Shown: piece by piece, positions 40,239-48,079 of the stretch
Layout of the letters: each line of letters starts with the position of its first letter
How positions within the stretch are numbered: position 1 is the stretch's first letter
NCBI GenBank assembly: GCA_963980215.1
Contig: CAXBYZ010000001.1
Coordinates: 19,234 to 83,233 of the forward strand
Length of the DNA: 64,000 nucleotides
Source of the DNA: CAXBYZ01 sp963980215
GTDB taxonomy: Bacteria; Patescibacteriota; Microgenomatia; UBA1400; CG1-02-47-37
Direction of reading: 5' to 3'
Notes under the pieces: generated by a model
Database searches by the model: none
Told to the model about the DNA's origin: nothing
The model's input: the letters and a program-made list of their open reading frames with translations, nothing else
Program-made: the position numbers and the translations under genes

Positions 40239-40424
40239 TTACCAACTGGCTTTGGTAACTCCTGGTAATTCTCCGTTTTGGGCTAGTTTTCTAAAGCAAA
40301 GTCTGCAGATGCCAAAGAGTCTAATAAAAGCTCTTGGACGACCACAGAGTTGGCAACGATTTTTTTGCCTGGAGCTGTATTTTGGTTTTCTGGCTTGTTT
40401 TGCAAAGTATTTTATTTTTGCCAT
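40239..40424 (-). CDS. rpsN: Ribosomal protein uS14, zinc form
   Basis: This 61-residue protein is the short zinc-binding type with two CxxC pairs in NRCQLCGRPRAF and GICRLCFRKLA. It lies in the 30S head. It follows rplE after a 31-base gap that holds an AAAGTT hairpin. Confidence 0.95.
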   Translation of the reverse strand: MAKIKYFAKQARKPKYSSRQKNRCQLCGRPRAFIRLFGICRLCFRKLAQNGELPGVTKASW

Positions 40425-40437
40425 AGTTTGTTAGGTT

Positions 40438-40452
40438 AAAGTTCAAAACTTT
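40438..40452. repeat. Family C hairpin between rplE and rpsN
   Basis: AAAGTT and AACTTT flank three bases, preceded by GGTTA. It is a diverged member of the AAGGTT hairpin set that recurs between ribosomal protein genes. Confidence 0.5.
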
Positions 40453-40455
40453 ATG

Positions 40456-41010
40456 TTATTTTTTTGTCTCCAATTTTTCAAAAGGCATACCGAGGAGTTC
40501 TAGTAATCTTAAGGCCAGTTTGTTTTCACCAGCTGAAGTCACAAAGTTTATTTGTAATCCACGGACAGCGTCGATTGTATCATAATCTACCTCATGAAAA
40601 ACAGTCTGTTCTTTTAAACCGATGGAGTAGTTGCCCCGACCGTCGAAAGATTTCCTGGCAACTCCTTGAAAGTCCCTTACTCTTGGGAGAACAATGGAGA
40701 CAAATTTGTCGAAAAATTCGTACATTCTTTCGTTTCTTAGAGTAACCATGACGCCGATTGGGTCGTTTTTTCTAATTTTAAAGGCGGCTTCGGCAACACG
40801 AGCTCGGGTGATGATGGCTTTTTGACCGGCAATAAGGCTGATGTAGTCGGAAACTTTTTTGACTACGCCTTTGTCTCCAGCGCCCTCTTTGAGCCCAACG
40901 TTGATAATAATTTTTTGTAACTTGGGGACAGCTAGGTCGTTACCGAGCTTAAACTCTTCTTTTAGAGTTTTTAGGATTTCTGTTTGGTATTTTTCTTTTA
41001 GTCTATTCAT
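40456..41010 (-). CDS. rplE: Ribosomal protein uL5
   Basis: This 184-residue protein has VPKLQKIIINVGLKEGAGDKGVV, LITGQ-like LIAGQKAIITRARVAEAAFKIRKNDPIG and FDGRGNYSIGLKEQTVFHEVDYD, all typical of uL5, which holds 5S rRNA and contacts P-site tRNA. Confidence 0.96.
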   Translation of the reverse strand: MNRLKEKYQTEILKTLKEEFKLGNDLAVPKLQKIIINVGLKEGAGDKGVVKKVSDYISLIAGQKAIITRARVAEAAFKIRKNDPIGVMVTLRNERMYEFFDKFVSIVLPRVRDFQGVARKSFDGRGNYSIGLKEQTVFHEVDYDTIDAVRGLQINFVTSAGENKLALRLLELLGMPFEKLETKK

Positions 41011-41018
41011 AGTTAATT

Positions 41019-41043
41019 ATAAGGTTAAAGTTCGTAACCTTAT
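41019..41043. repeat. Family C hairpin between rplX and rplE
   Basis: ATAAGGTTA and TAACCTTAT form a perfect nine-base stem with the loop AAGTTCG. It fills the 29-base gap between rplX and rplE and overlaps the last bases of rplX. Confidence 0.7.
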
Positions 41044-41345
41044 ATTATTTTTAAGCATTTTTTACAGATTCTAACTTTCTTTTTGCCAACACCCTGGTAA
41101 CCAACTCTGGTGATTTTTTTGCATTTGGGACATATTAAAGCTACTTTGGAGACGTACATTGGCTTGGTGATATCTACAATACCGCCTGGCTGAGACTCTC
41201 CTTGTGACTTTATGTGTTTTTTGTACATGTTGATGCCGTTAACTAAAACCATGTTTTTTCGTGGAAAAACTTTTTCGATTTTTCCAGTTTTACCATTGTC
41301 TTTACCTAGAGTAACTTTGACGGTGTCGTTGATTTTTAATTTCAT
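41040..41345 (-). CDS. rplX: Ribosomal protein uL24
   Basis: This 101-residue protein has a KOW motif (VKVTLGKDNGKTGKIEKVFPRKNMVLVNGINMYKKH) and a C-terminal zinc-ribbon-like part with two CxxC pairs (CPKCKKITRVGY and CKKC). It starts 50S assembly. It overlaps rplN by four bases. Confidence 0.95.
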   Translation of the reverse strand: MKLKINDTVKVTLGKDNGKTGKIEKVFPRKNMVLVNGINMYKKHIKSQGESQPGGIVDITKPMYVSKVALICPKCKKITRVGYQGVGKKKVRICKKCLKII

Positions 41346-41716
41346 AGTACCTCTGGTGCTTGGGAGGCAATTTTGTTGTACCCAAGTTCTTTAATTTCTC
41401 GAGCAATGGGACCAAAAATTCTGGTGCCTTTTGGCTCTTTATTTTTGACGTTTTCTAGAATAACGGCGGCGTTGTCGTCGAAACGAACGAATGAGCCGTC
41501 TTTTCTACCGGTTTCTTTTCTGGTGCGAACAATAACAGCTTTAACAACCTCACCGGCTTTAACCTGAGCGTGAGGGTGAGCTTGGATAACGGCGGCGGTG
41601 ATGATGTCTCCGATGTGACCGAAACGTTTCCTTGAACCACCGTGCACTAGAATAGTTCTTAGTTTTTTACCTCCAGAGTTATCAGCTACCTTTAGGGTTG
41701 ATCTTAGTTGAATCAT
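41342..41716 (-). CDS. rplN: Ribosomal protein uL14
   Basis: This 124-residue protein reads MIQLRSTLKVADNSGGKKLRTILVHGGS, VKAVIVRTRKE and FDDNAAVILENVKNKEPKGTRIFGPIAREIKE. I chose ATG 41716 because it is the universal start of uL14 and forms an ATGA overlap with the rpsQ stop; the longer frame adds seven residues. Confidence 0.96.
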   Translation of the reverse strand: MIQLRSTLKVADNSGGKKLRTILVHGGSRKRFGHIGDIITAAVIQAHPHAQVKAGEVVKAVIVRTRKETGRKDGSFVRFDDNAAVILENVKNKEPKGTRIFGPIAREIKELGYNKIASQAPEVL

Positions 41717-41943
41717 ACTTTGCTCTCCACTTGCCAACGCTTTTTCTTGCTGATTGGCTTAGTTTCCTGAATGATGACTTTGTCTCCTGGTTTTAAGTCG
41801 AATTTCTCGTTGTGGACTAGGTAGTTTCTTCTTTTGCTGATAGTTTTTTTGTAGACAGGGTGGGTCCATCTACGGACGACTTGAACCTTGGCTGATTTTT
41901 CCATCTTGGCACTGATAACGATAGCGGTTAGTTGTTTTTTCAT
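41713..41943 (-). CDS. rpsQ: Ribosomal protein uS17
   Basis: This 76-residue OB-fold protein reads GIVISAKMEKSAKVQV-like AIVISAKMEKSAKVQVVRRWTHPVYKKTISKRRNYLVHNEKFDLKPGDKVIIQETKPISKKKRW (three conserved blocks). It binds the 5' domain of 16S rRNA. Confidence 0.95.
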   Translation of the reverse strand: MKKQLTAIVISAKMEKSAKVQVVRRWTHPVYKKTISKRRNYLVHNEKFDLKPGDKVIIQETKPISKKKRWQVESKV

Positions 41944-41945
41944 AT

Positions 41946-42143
41946 TTATTTAGCCTTAGATTGGATAATTGTTTTGATAAGAGCAATTTGATATCTAGTT
42001 TTTTTAATAAGAGAGGTGTCTTTTAGGGAACCTGTCTTTAACTTTAATTTTTGATCAATTAAATCTTTTTTGGATTTAATTAAATCTTGGTTTAGTTCTT
42101 TGGTGGTTTTAGCTTGAAAAGCTTTTTTGTCTTTTGATTTCAT
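41946..42143 (-). CDS. rpmC: Ribosomal protein uL29
   Basis: This 65-residue protein is mostly helical: KTTKELNQDLIKSKKDLIDQKLKLKTGSLKDTSLIKKTRYQIALIKTII. The motif and the place between rplP and rpsQ identify uL29, located at the exit tunnel. Confidence 0.93.
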   Translation of the reverse strand: MKSKDKKAFQAKTTKELNQDLIKSKKDLIDQKLKLKTGSLKDTSLIKKTRYQIALIKTIIQSKAK

Positions 42144-42144
42144 G

Positions 42145-42552
42145 TTAAATTCTTTTTACAAATCTAGTTTTCATAGGTAGTTTTTGGGTAGCTAGTCTGA
42201 ATGACTCTCTGGCAATACTTTCCTCTACTCCGGCTAACTCAAATATAACTCGACCTGGCTTGATAACACAAACGTAACCCTCTATCTCCCCCTTACCGTT
42301 ACCCATGCGAACACCGGCACCTTTTTTGGTGTAGGTTTTGTCTGGAAAGACTCGAATCCATAGCTTGCCAGCTCTTTTGGTGTGGTGAGTAATGGTTTTT
42401 CTGGCGGCTTCTATCTGTCTGTTGGTCATCCAGCCTCTATCCATGGCTTTTAGGCCATACTCGCCAAAAGATACTTTTGAGCCAACGTTAGCGTTTCCGT
42501 TCATAGAACCTCTAAAGTGCTTGCGGTATTTCATTCTTTTTGGTTGTAGCAT
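42145..42552 (-). CDS. rplP: Ribosomal protein uL16
   Basis: This 135-residue protein reads MLQPKRMKYRKHFRG, GEYGLKAMDRGWMTNRQIEAARKTITHHTKRAGKLWIRVFPDK and GKGEIEGYVCVIKPGRVIFELAGV. It sits near the A site of the peptidyl-transferase centre. The 21-base gap to rpsC holds a family C hairpin. Confidence 0.96.
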   Translation of the reverse strand: MLQPKRMKYRKHFRGSMNGNANVGSKVSFGEYGLKAMDRGWMTNRQIEAARKTITHHTKRAGKLWIRVFPDKTYTKKGAGVRMGNGKGEIEGYVCVIKPGRVIFELAGVEESIARESFRLATQKLPMKTRFVKRI

Positions 42553-42563
42553 AATTAAGTTCG

Positions 42564-42576
42564 TAACCTTAGGTTA
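42564..42576. repeat. Family C hairpin between rpsC and rplP
   Basis: TAACCT, one T and AGGTTA form a short perfect stem, followed on the minus strand by ACGAACTTA, the sequence shared with the other family C copies. Confidence 0.55.
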
Positions 42577-43230
42577 TTTTAAGTCTTTTTCTCCTTTGTA
42601 TACCCAGACCTTGATACCAACGTAGCCAAATTTGGTTAGAACTGGGTTCTCGAAGTAATCAATATCTGATCTAATGGTGCTTAGGGGAACGCTGCCCTGT
42701 GAGTATTTTTCGGTTCGACTAATTTCGGCGCCATTGATACGACCGGCTAGAACAATCTTGACACCCTTGGCACCGGAAGTCATAGCTCTTTCTAGGGCTT
42801 GGGAGATAGCTCTTCGGTGAGGGTAGCGCTTGAGGATTTGGTCGGCAATTCTTAGGCCAATTAATCTGGCGGAGATGTCTGGTTTTTTAACCTCTACAAC
42901 TTCTAGTTCGAACTTTGGAGCTTTGCCGTCTTTTTTGTTAAAGTCTAGTTTTTTGGAAATAATCTTTTTTAGTTCCTCGATGCCTGAGCCACCGCGACCA
43001 ATAACCACACCTGGCCTGGAGACGTGAAGAATAAATTTAATGGTATTAATAGAACGTTCTATTTTGACATCGGTGATACCGGCTAAAGCAAGTTTTTCAA
43101 ACAAGAACTTTCTTAGTTGAAGGTCTTGAATTAAGAATTTTCTGTAGTCTGATTTGGTAGCAAACCAGTTACTTGACCAAGTGTATAGTGGTCCGATTCT
43201 AAATGATTTTGGATTTACTTTTTGTCCCAT
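42574..43230 (-). CDS. rpsC: Ribosomal protein uS3
   Basis: This 218-residue protein starts MGQKVNPKSFRIG and has the KH domain VIGRGGSGIEELKKII and GAKGVKIVLAGRINGAEISRTEKYSQGSVPLSTIRSDIDY. It lines the mRNA entry channel. Confidence 0.96.
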   Translation of the reverse strand: MGQKVNPKSFRIGPLYTWSSNWFATKSDYRKFLIQDLQLRKFLFEKLALAGITDVKIERSINTIKFILHVSRPGVVIGRGGSGIEELKKIISKKLDFNKKDGKAPKFELEVVEVKKPDISARLIGLRIADQILKRYPHRRAISQALERAMTSGAKGVKIVLAGRINGAEISRTEKYSQGSVPLSTIRSDIDYFENPVLTKFGYVGIKVWVYKGEKDLK

Positions 43231-43231
43231 A

Positions 43232-43654
43232 TTACTCGCCTCGCTTTTGCTTCATCGAAGCAGATTTTTTCTTAGTAGCAACTTTTTTTGCTGATTTTTT
43301 GGTGGTTGGCTTTGGTTTTTCTTCTTGGCTTTTTAGTATAACTTTGATGTGGCTGGTTCTCTTTAGTATTGAATGGGCACGACCACGAGAAACTGGATTC
43401 CAGCGCTTGTAGGTAGAGCCTTCGTTGATTTCAATTGATTGAATTTTGAGTGAGTCTTTGGGTAAGTTTAGGTTGTTGACTGCGTTGGCAACCGCTTGTT
43501 TTAGGGTTTTTAATAGAGGAGTGGAAGCTCTTTTTCTTAAGTGAGTTAGAGTAGTTAAGGCTTCGTTTAAGCTCATGTTTCTAACTAGATTAGCAACTAA
43601 TCTAATTTTTCTTGGGCTAGTTCTGATGAATTTTGATTCTGCTTTGATTAACAT
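43232..43654 (-). CDS. rplV: Ribosomal protein uL22 with basic tail
   Basis: This 140-residue protein has AESKFIRTSPRKIRLVANLVRNMSLNEAL and AVANAVNNLN...RAHSILKRTSHIKVIL. I chose ATG 43654, four bases after the rpsS stop; the longer frame would overlap rpsS by about 65 bases. The last 30 residues are a K/T/A-rich tail absent in most homologues. Confidence 0.95.
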   Translation of the reverse strand: MLIKAESKFIRTSPRKIRLVANLVRNMSLNEALTTLTHLRKRASTPLLKTLKQAVANAVNNLNLPKDSLKIQSIEINEGSTYKRWNPVSRGRAHSILKRTSHIKVILKSQEEKPKPTTKKSAKKVATKKKSASMKQKRGE

Positions 43655-43658
43655 AAGA

Positions 43659-43943
43659 TTAGGTTTTAGTAATAGTTCTCTTAACCATTTTTCCGTGACC
43701 TCTAAAGGTTCTGGTGGGGGCAAACTCCCCTAATCGATGGCCAACCATGGATTCGTTGACGAAAACTTCTATAAATTTATTGCCGTTGTGAACAAGAAAA
43801 GTGTGGCTAACAAATTCTGGCGAGATTTGACTTGAACGAGACCAGGTTTTGATTGGCTCTTTTTTGCCCTCGGCTTTCATTTTGTCGATCTTTTTTGATA
43901 ATCTTGGATCGACGTATGGTCCTTTTTTGTTTGATCTAGACAT
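43659..43943 (-). CDS. rpsS: Ribosomal protein uS19
   Basis: This 94-residue protein reads MSRSNKKGPYVDPRLSKKI, KTWSRSSQISPEFVSHTFLVHNGNKFIEVFVNESMVGHRLGEFAPTRTFRGHGK (in blocks). It is in the 30S head. Its start shares one base with the rplB stop (TAATG). Confidence 0.96.
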   Translation of the reverse strand: MSRSNKKGPYVDPRLSKKIDKMKAEGKKEPIKTWSRSSQISPEFVSHTFLVHNGNKFIEVFVNESMVGHRLGEFAPTRTFRGHGKMVKRTITKT

Positions 43944-44770
43944 TACTTTCTCCTGTCTTTGATAATAAATTTGGTTGAGTATTTCCTTGGTTTTCTGGTT
44001 TTCTTACCAAGAGTCTTTTTACCCCAAGGGCTTAAAGGGGATGGCATACCAATACCACTACGACCCTCACCGCCACCGTGTGGGTGTGAGCCGGGGTGTT
44101 GAGCAGTACCACGAACAGTTGGCCTGACTCCCAGGTGTCGTTTTCTTCCGGCTTTACCAAGTTTTATGTTCTTTACATCTTGGTTTCCAACCTCGCCGAT
44201 TGTAGCATAACACTCCAAAGAAATTAAACGGACTTCTCCAGACGGAAGTTTGACGATGGCTTTTTTGTCTTTTCCTTGAAGAGTAGCGGCGGTACCTGCT
44301 GATCTAACCATCTGGCCACCTTTTCCTGGGGTGATTTCAAGATTGTGGATTAAACTACCAACCGGGATTGATCTTAATGGACAGGCGTTTCCGGGTTTGA
44401 TTGGAGCTTTTTCACCGGAAATGATTGGTTGGTTTACTTTTAATCCTTTGGGGGCAAGAATGTATCTTTTGGCCCCATCGATGTAGTGAAGAAGGGCAAT
44501 GTTGGCACTTCTGTTTGGATCGTACTCGATGGTAGCGACTTTGGCGACGATGTCTCTTTTGTCTCTTTTAAAGTCGATAAGACGATATTGTCTTTTGTGG
44601 CGACCACCGTGATGACGAACAGAAATTTTACCTGAACTGTCTCGGCCAGCCTTGTACTTGATAACCTTGGTGAGGCTTTTTTCTGGTTTGGTGGTGGTGA
44701 TTTCATCGAAAGTAATGTCTCTTCGATGCCTTCGACCCGGGGTGGTGGGTTTGTATGTTCTAATTGCCAT
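43943..44770 (-). CDS. rplB: Ribosomal protein uL2
   Basis: This 275-residue protein has GRDSSGKISVRHHGGRHKRQYRLIDFKRDK, VATIEYDPNRSANIALLHY, and RPTVRGTAQHPGSHPHGGGEGRSGIGMPSPLSPWGK (in blocks). It stabilises the peptidyl-transferase region. The catalytic-area His in HPHGGG is present; the usual MNPVDHP is here QHPGSHP. Confidence 0.96.
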   Translation of the reverse strand: MAIRTYKPTTPGRRHRRDITFDEITTTKPEKSLTKVIKYKAGRDSSGKISVRHHGGRHKRQYRLIDFKRDKRDIVAKVATIEYDPNRSANIALLHYIDGAKRYILAPKGLKVNQPIISGEKAPIKPGNACPLRSIPVGSLIHNLEITPGKGGQMVRSAGTAATLQGKDKKAIVKLPSGEVRLISLECYATIGEVGNQDVKNIKLGKAGRKRHLGVRPTVRGTAQHPGSHPHGGGEGRSGIGMPSPLSPWGKKTLGKKTRKPRKYSTKFIIKDRRK

Positions 44771-44772
44771 AT

Positions 44773-45183
44773 TTATTTATCTTGAGTCCTTTTTTCTTGT
44801 CTTTTACCTAAACCTAGTAAGCCTCTCTTTTTTGGGGCAGATTTTGGAGTGGGTTTAGCGGTTTTGGTGATAGATTTTTTTTGGGTTGATTTTTCTTCTG
44901 GAAGCTTGAAGTACTCGATCATTTGACCTGTTTTTAGAGTGACGATGGCCTTTTTTTGATCGGCGGTTCTTTTTGATATTCTGCTTTTGCCTGATCTTTT
45001 AACTTTGCCGGCTTTTTTGACAGTTTTAACCATAATCACATCTACTTTGAAAAGCTCTTCAATAGCCTGGGCAATAGCTGGCTTAGTAGCAGTTTTTTTA
45101 ACAAAAAAGGTAAACTGGCTGTTTTGAGCTAGTTGGAATGATTTTTCGGTGATTGATGGTCTTAGAATGATATCAAGAGACAT
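44773..45183 (-). CDS. rplW: Ribosomal protein uL23 with C-terminal extension
   Basis: This 136-residue protein reads LDIILRPSITEKSFQLAQNSQFTFFVKKTATKPAIAQAIEELFKVDVIMVKTV, typical of uL23, followed by a basic extension of about 40 residues not found in standard homologues. uL23 is the docking site for SRP and trigger factor at the tunnel exit, so the tail could affect nascent-chain factors. Confidence 0.94.
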   Translation of the reverse strand: MSLDIILRPSITEKSFQLAQNSQFTFFVKKTATKPAIAQAIEELFKVDVIMVKTVKKAGKVKRSGKSRISKRTADQKKAIVTLKTGQMIEYFKLPEEKSTQKKSITKTAKPTPKSAPKKRGLLGLGKRQEKRTQDK

Positions 45184-45799
45184 AGTGCTCCTCTAAGTTT
45201 TTTAAGGATTCTTTGGTAAAGATTATTTGATTGGCGTTTAGGGCGTGGTAGGTGTTTAGGCTTTTTGCTGAAGTGGTGTTGATGTAGTTTAAGTTTTTGG
45301 TAGCTCTCTTGACAGAAAGCTGACTGGTGACTAGAAGAATCTTTTTTGGCTCTTTGTTTAGAGTTGTAAAGACTTGGTTGAATTTTTTGGTTTTTGGATC
45401 TAGTTTTTCTAGACCTGAAATAGCTATGATGTTTTCGTTTTTATACTGCTTTGAGAGAGCGCTGAAGAGGCTGGCTTTTTTCATTTTTTTAGCCATTGAG
45501 AGTTTGAAGTGTTGCTCTCCGGTTGGACCATGAGCCTTGGCACCACCAACAAAGATAGGGGCATTTCGACTCCCGTGACGAGCTCGACCAGTACCTTTTT
45601 GTCTCCAAACTTTTTGTTTGGTGACTTTAACTTCTCCTCTTGATTTGGTTTTGGCTGGAGATTGGCGTTGATTGGATAGATAAACCTTGATAGCTTGAGC
45701 CATTAGTGGCTCGTTGATTTTAGCCTCAAAGATTTTTTTCTTTAGAGTAATTTTGGTGTTTTTTTTGGTGCTGATGGTGTAGAGATTTATGGATGACAT
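45173..45799 (-). CDS. rplD: Ribosomal protein uL4
   Basis: This 208-residue protein has the tunnel loop with TKSRGEVKVTKQKVWRQKGTGRARHGSRNAPIFVGGAKAHGP and the globular part with ALSKQYKNENIIAI. It overlaps rplW by 11 bases and rplC by 13. Confidence 0.95.
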   Translation of the reverse strand: MSSINLYTISTKKNTKITLKKKIFEAKINEPLMAQAIKVYLSNQRQSPAKTKSRGEVKVTKQKVWRQKGTGRARHGSRNAPIFVGGAKAHGPTGEQHFKLSMAKKMKKASLFSALSKQYKNENIIAISGLEKLDPKTKKFNQVFTTLNKEPKKILLVTSQLSVKRATKNLNYINTTSAKSLNTYHALNANQIIFTKESLKNLEEHYVS

Positions 45800-46449
45800 A
45801 TTGTTGGGTTTTTGATTTTCTTTGATTTGGTGATTTCTAGTAAGCTAGAGTTGAAGCTAGGAACGGTACCCTTGATGGTAATGATGTTTTCTTGATCGTT
45901 AACTTCTAAGATTTGAAGGTTGGTGACGGTAACTCTGTCTGTACCCATGTGGCCTGGCATTTTTTTACCCTTCCAAACACGACCAGGGTCTGATCTTTGA
46001 CCGATGGAGCCGATTGATCTTGGTCTATCTGATTGACCGTGAGTTCTTGGTCCACCTTTAAAGCCCCAACGCTTCATGCCACCGGCAAAACCACGTCCTT
46101 TTGAGGTACCGGCAACTTTGACTCCGTCGCCAGCCTTGAAAACGTCTGAAGCTTTGATTTGGTCACCGACTTTTAGAGTAGGTTCTTCTTTGGTTCTGAT
46201 TTCTTTGATAAATTTTGGAGGATTTTTTAGTTTAGATTTTTTTAGGTGTTTTAGAAGAGGTTTGGAGAAAGATTTTTTGGATTTTTTACCAAGAGCGCAT
46301 TGAATTGACCAATAACCGTCTTTTTCAAGAGATTTCACTTGAGTGACAGTTAGGGGGGTGGCTTTGGCTTGGGTAACTACCAAACGATTACCTTTGTCAT
46401 CAAAGGCTTGGGCAGTCTTTAGTTTGGTAGCAAAAAATGTATTAATCAT
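45787..46449 (-). CDS. rplC: Ribosomal protein uL3
   Basis: This 220-residue protein has KGRGFAGGMKRWGFKGGPRTHGQSDRPRSIGSIGQRSDPGRVWKGKKMPGHMGTDRVTVTNLQI (in blocks), the core of uL3 that reaches the peptidyl-transferase centre. It follows rpsJ by nine bases. Confidence 0.96.
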   Translation of the reverse strand: MINTFFATKLKTAQAFDDKGNRLVVTQAKATPLTVTQVKSLEKDGYWSIQCALGKKSKKSFSKPLLKHLKKSKLKNPPKFIKEIRTKEEPTLKVGDQIKASDVFKAGDGVKVAGTSKGRGFAGGMKRWGFKGGPRTHGQSDRPRSIGSIGQRSDPGRVWKGKKMPGHMGTDRVTVTNLQILEVNDQENIITIKGTVPSFNSSLLEITKSKKIKNPTICHP

Positions 46450-46458
46450 GGGAATTTG

Positions 46459-46767
46459 TTACATTCGAATTTCAATACCAACTCCGGCGGGCAACTCCAG
46501 ATGCATTAAACTATCGATAGTTTTGTCTGTTGAGTCCATTATGTCTACAAGTCTTTTGTGGGTGAGTAGCTGAAAGTGCTCTCTGGCGTCTTCATCGACA
46601 TGTGGGCTGGTGTTGACACATACTAGTTTTCTTCTGGTAGGCAGAGGGATTGGGCCAATGACTTTAGCTCCTGTTGAAAGAGCAGTGTCTAGTATTTTTT
46701 GGCAACACTCATCTATGATCCTGTGATCATATGATTTTAGCCTGATTCTGATTCTACCTTTTGGCAT
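46459..46767 (-). CDS. rpsJ: Ribosomal protein uS10
   Basis: This 102-residue protein reads MPKGRIRIRLKSYDHRIIDECCQKILDTA, GPIPLPTRRKLVCVNTSPHVDEDAREHFQLLTHKRLVDI. I chose ATG 46767; a TTG six bases upstream is less likely. It is in the 30S head and begins the S10 cluster after tuf. Confidence 0.96.
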   Translation of the reverse strand: MPKGRIRIRLKSYDHRIIDECCQKILDTALSTGAKVIGPIPLPTRRKLVCVNTSPHVDEDAREHFQLLTHKRLVDIMDSTDKTIDSLMHLELPAGVGIEIRM

Positions 46768-46775
46768 AAACAATG

Positions 46776-46817
46776 ATAAGGTTCCGAACTCGAACTTCTC
46801 AAAGTTCGGAACCTTAT
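46776..46817. repeat. Long family C hairpin between tuf and rpsJ
   Basis: ATAAGGTTCCGAACT and its exact complement (15-base arms) enclose a 12-base loop. Within it CGAACTT and AAGTTCG can form a competing inner stem. No T-run follows, so it is not an ordinary terminator. Confidence 0.75.
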
Positions 46818-46838
46818 GTTAGATTTAATTTTAAATTA

Positions 46839-48017
46839 TTACTTAATAATCTTGGTAATAACACCAGCTCCTACGGTAAGTCCACCTTCGCGGATAGCGA
46901 AACGAAGACCTTCTTCTAGGGCAACTGGTTGAATTAGCTTGGCAGACATATTCGCTTTGTCTCCAGGCATTACCATCTCGACTCCTTTTGGCAAGGTAAC
47001 ATCTCCAGTGACATCAGTAGTTCTGATGTAGAACTGAGGTTTGTACCCGGTAAAGAATGGTGTGTGGCGTCCACCTTCTTCTTTGGAAAGAATGTAGATT
47101 TCGGCTTCAAATTCTGTAAAGGCTTTTACAGAACCTGGTTTAGCAAGAACTTGACCTCTTTCGACGTCATCTTTTTCGACTCCTCGAAGCAAGATACCAA
47201 CGTTATCACCGGCTTGACCGTCTTCGAGTTGTTTTCTGAACATCTCGACTCCAGTAACAGTGGTTTTTCTGGTGTCTTTTAGACCGATGACTTCGATTTC
47301 CTCACCGACGGTGATTTTACCGCGGTCGATTCTACCAGTAACAACTGTGCCTCTCCCTTTAATAGAAAAGACGTCTTCGACAGCCATTAGGAACGGTTTG
47401 TCTAGAGGTCTTTCTGGGGCGGGAATGTATTCATCTAGGGCTTTCATGAGCTCTTCGATGGATTTACCAGCTTCGGCGTCTCCCTCTAAAGCTTTTAGAG
47501 CACTGCCTCTAATTATTGGGACGTCTTTACCTGGAAAGTCGTACTTGGTTAGTAGTTCTCTAACTTCCTCTTCAACTAAGTCAATCATTTCTTTGTCATC
47601 GACCATGTCGACTTTGTTAAGAAAGACTACTAAAGCTGGAACGTTAACCTGCTTGGCCAAGAGTAGATGCTCTCTGGTTTGAGGCATTGGGCCATCGGTT
47701 GCGGCAACAACTAAAATAGCACCGTCCATTTGAGCGGCACCAGTAATCATGTTCTTGATGTAGTCTTTGTGTCCTGGACAGTCGATGTGGGCGTAGTGGC
47801 GTTTGTCTGTTTCGTACTCTAAGTGAGAGATAGAAATAGTAATACCACGCTCTTTTTCTTCTGGAGATTTATCAATCTCGTCAAATTTTAGAGCTTGGGC
47901 TTGGTTTTTACTTGCCAAGTATTGAGTAATTGCGGCAGACAAAGTTGTCTTGCCGTGATCGACATGACCAATGGTCCCGACGTTTAGATGGGGCTTGGTT
48001 CTGTTGAATGTTGCCAT
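46839..48017 (-). CDS. tuf: Elongation factor Tu
   Basis: This 392-residue GTPase has GHVDHGKTTLSAAIT, DIDKSPEEKERGITI, DCPGHKDYIKNMITGAAQMDG and NKVDMVDD, plus the standard domains 2 and 3. It delivers aminoacyl-tRNA to the ribosome. A strong Shine-Dalgarno (AAAAGGAGG) is four bases from the start. Confidence 0.98.
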   Translation of the reverse strand: MATFNRTKPHLNVGTIGHVDHGKTTLSAAITQYLASKNQAQALKFDEIDKSPEEKERGITISISHLEYETDKRHYAHIDCPGHKDYIKNMITGAAQMDGAILVVAATDGPMPQTREHLLLAKQVNVPALVVFLNKVDMVDDKEMIDLVEEEVRELLTKYDFPGKDVPIIRGSALKALEGDAEAGKSIEELMKALDEYIPAPERPLDKPFLMAVEDVFSIKGRGTVVTGRIDRGKITVGEEIEVIGLKDTRKTTVTGVEMFRKQLEDGQAGDNVGILLRGVEKDDVERGQVLAKPGSVKAFTEFEAEIYILSKEEGGRHTPFFTGYKPQFYIRTTDVTGDVTLPKGVEMVMPGDKANMSAKLIQPVALEEGLRFAIREGGLTVGAGVITKIIK

Positions 48018-48067
48018 ATGGCCTCCTTTTATTTATTAGCTAGTTAATTGTTTTTCTAGCGTTTTGT

Positions 48068-48076
48068 ATTTTATCA
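48068..48076 (-). promoter_or_regulatory. Extended -10 upstream of tuf
   Basis: TG-A-TAAAAT reads on the minus strand at 48076-48068, in the 62-base gap after fusA. It would add tuf transcription independent of fusA. No clear -35 is seen. Confidence 0.4.
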
Positions 48077-48079
48077 TAA

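Noticed and set aside
43655..43723. Upstream start of rplV at 43723
   Set aside because: It would add 23 residues encoded antiparallel to nothing but inside rpsS; the universal uL22 start fits ATG 43654, four bases after the rpsS stop.
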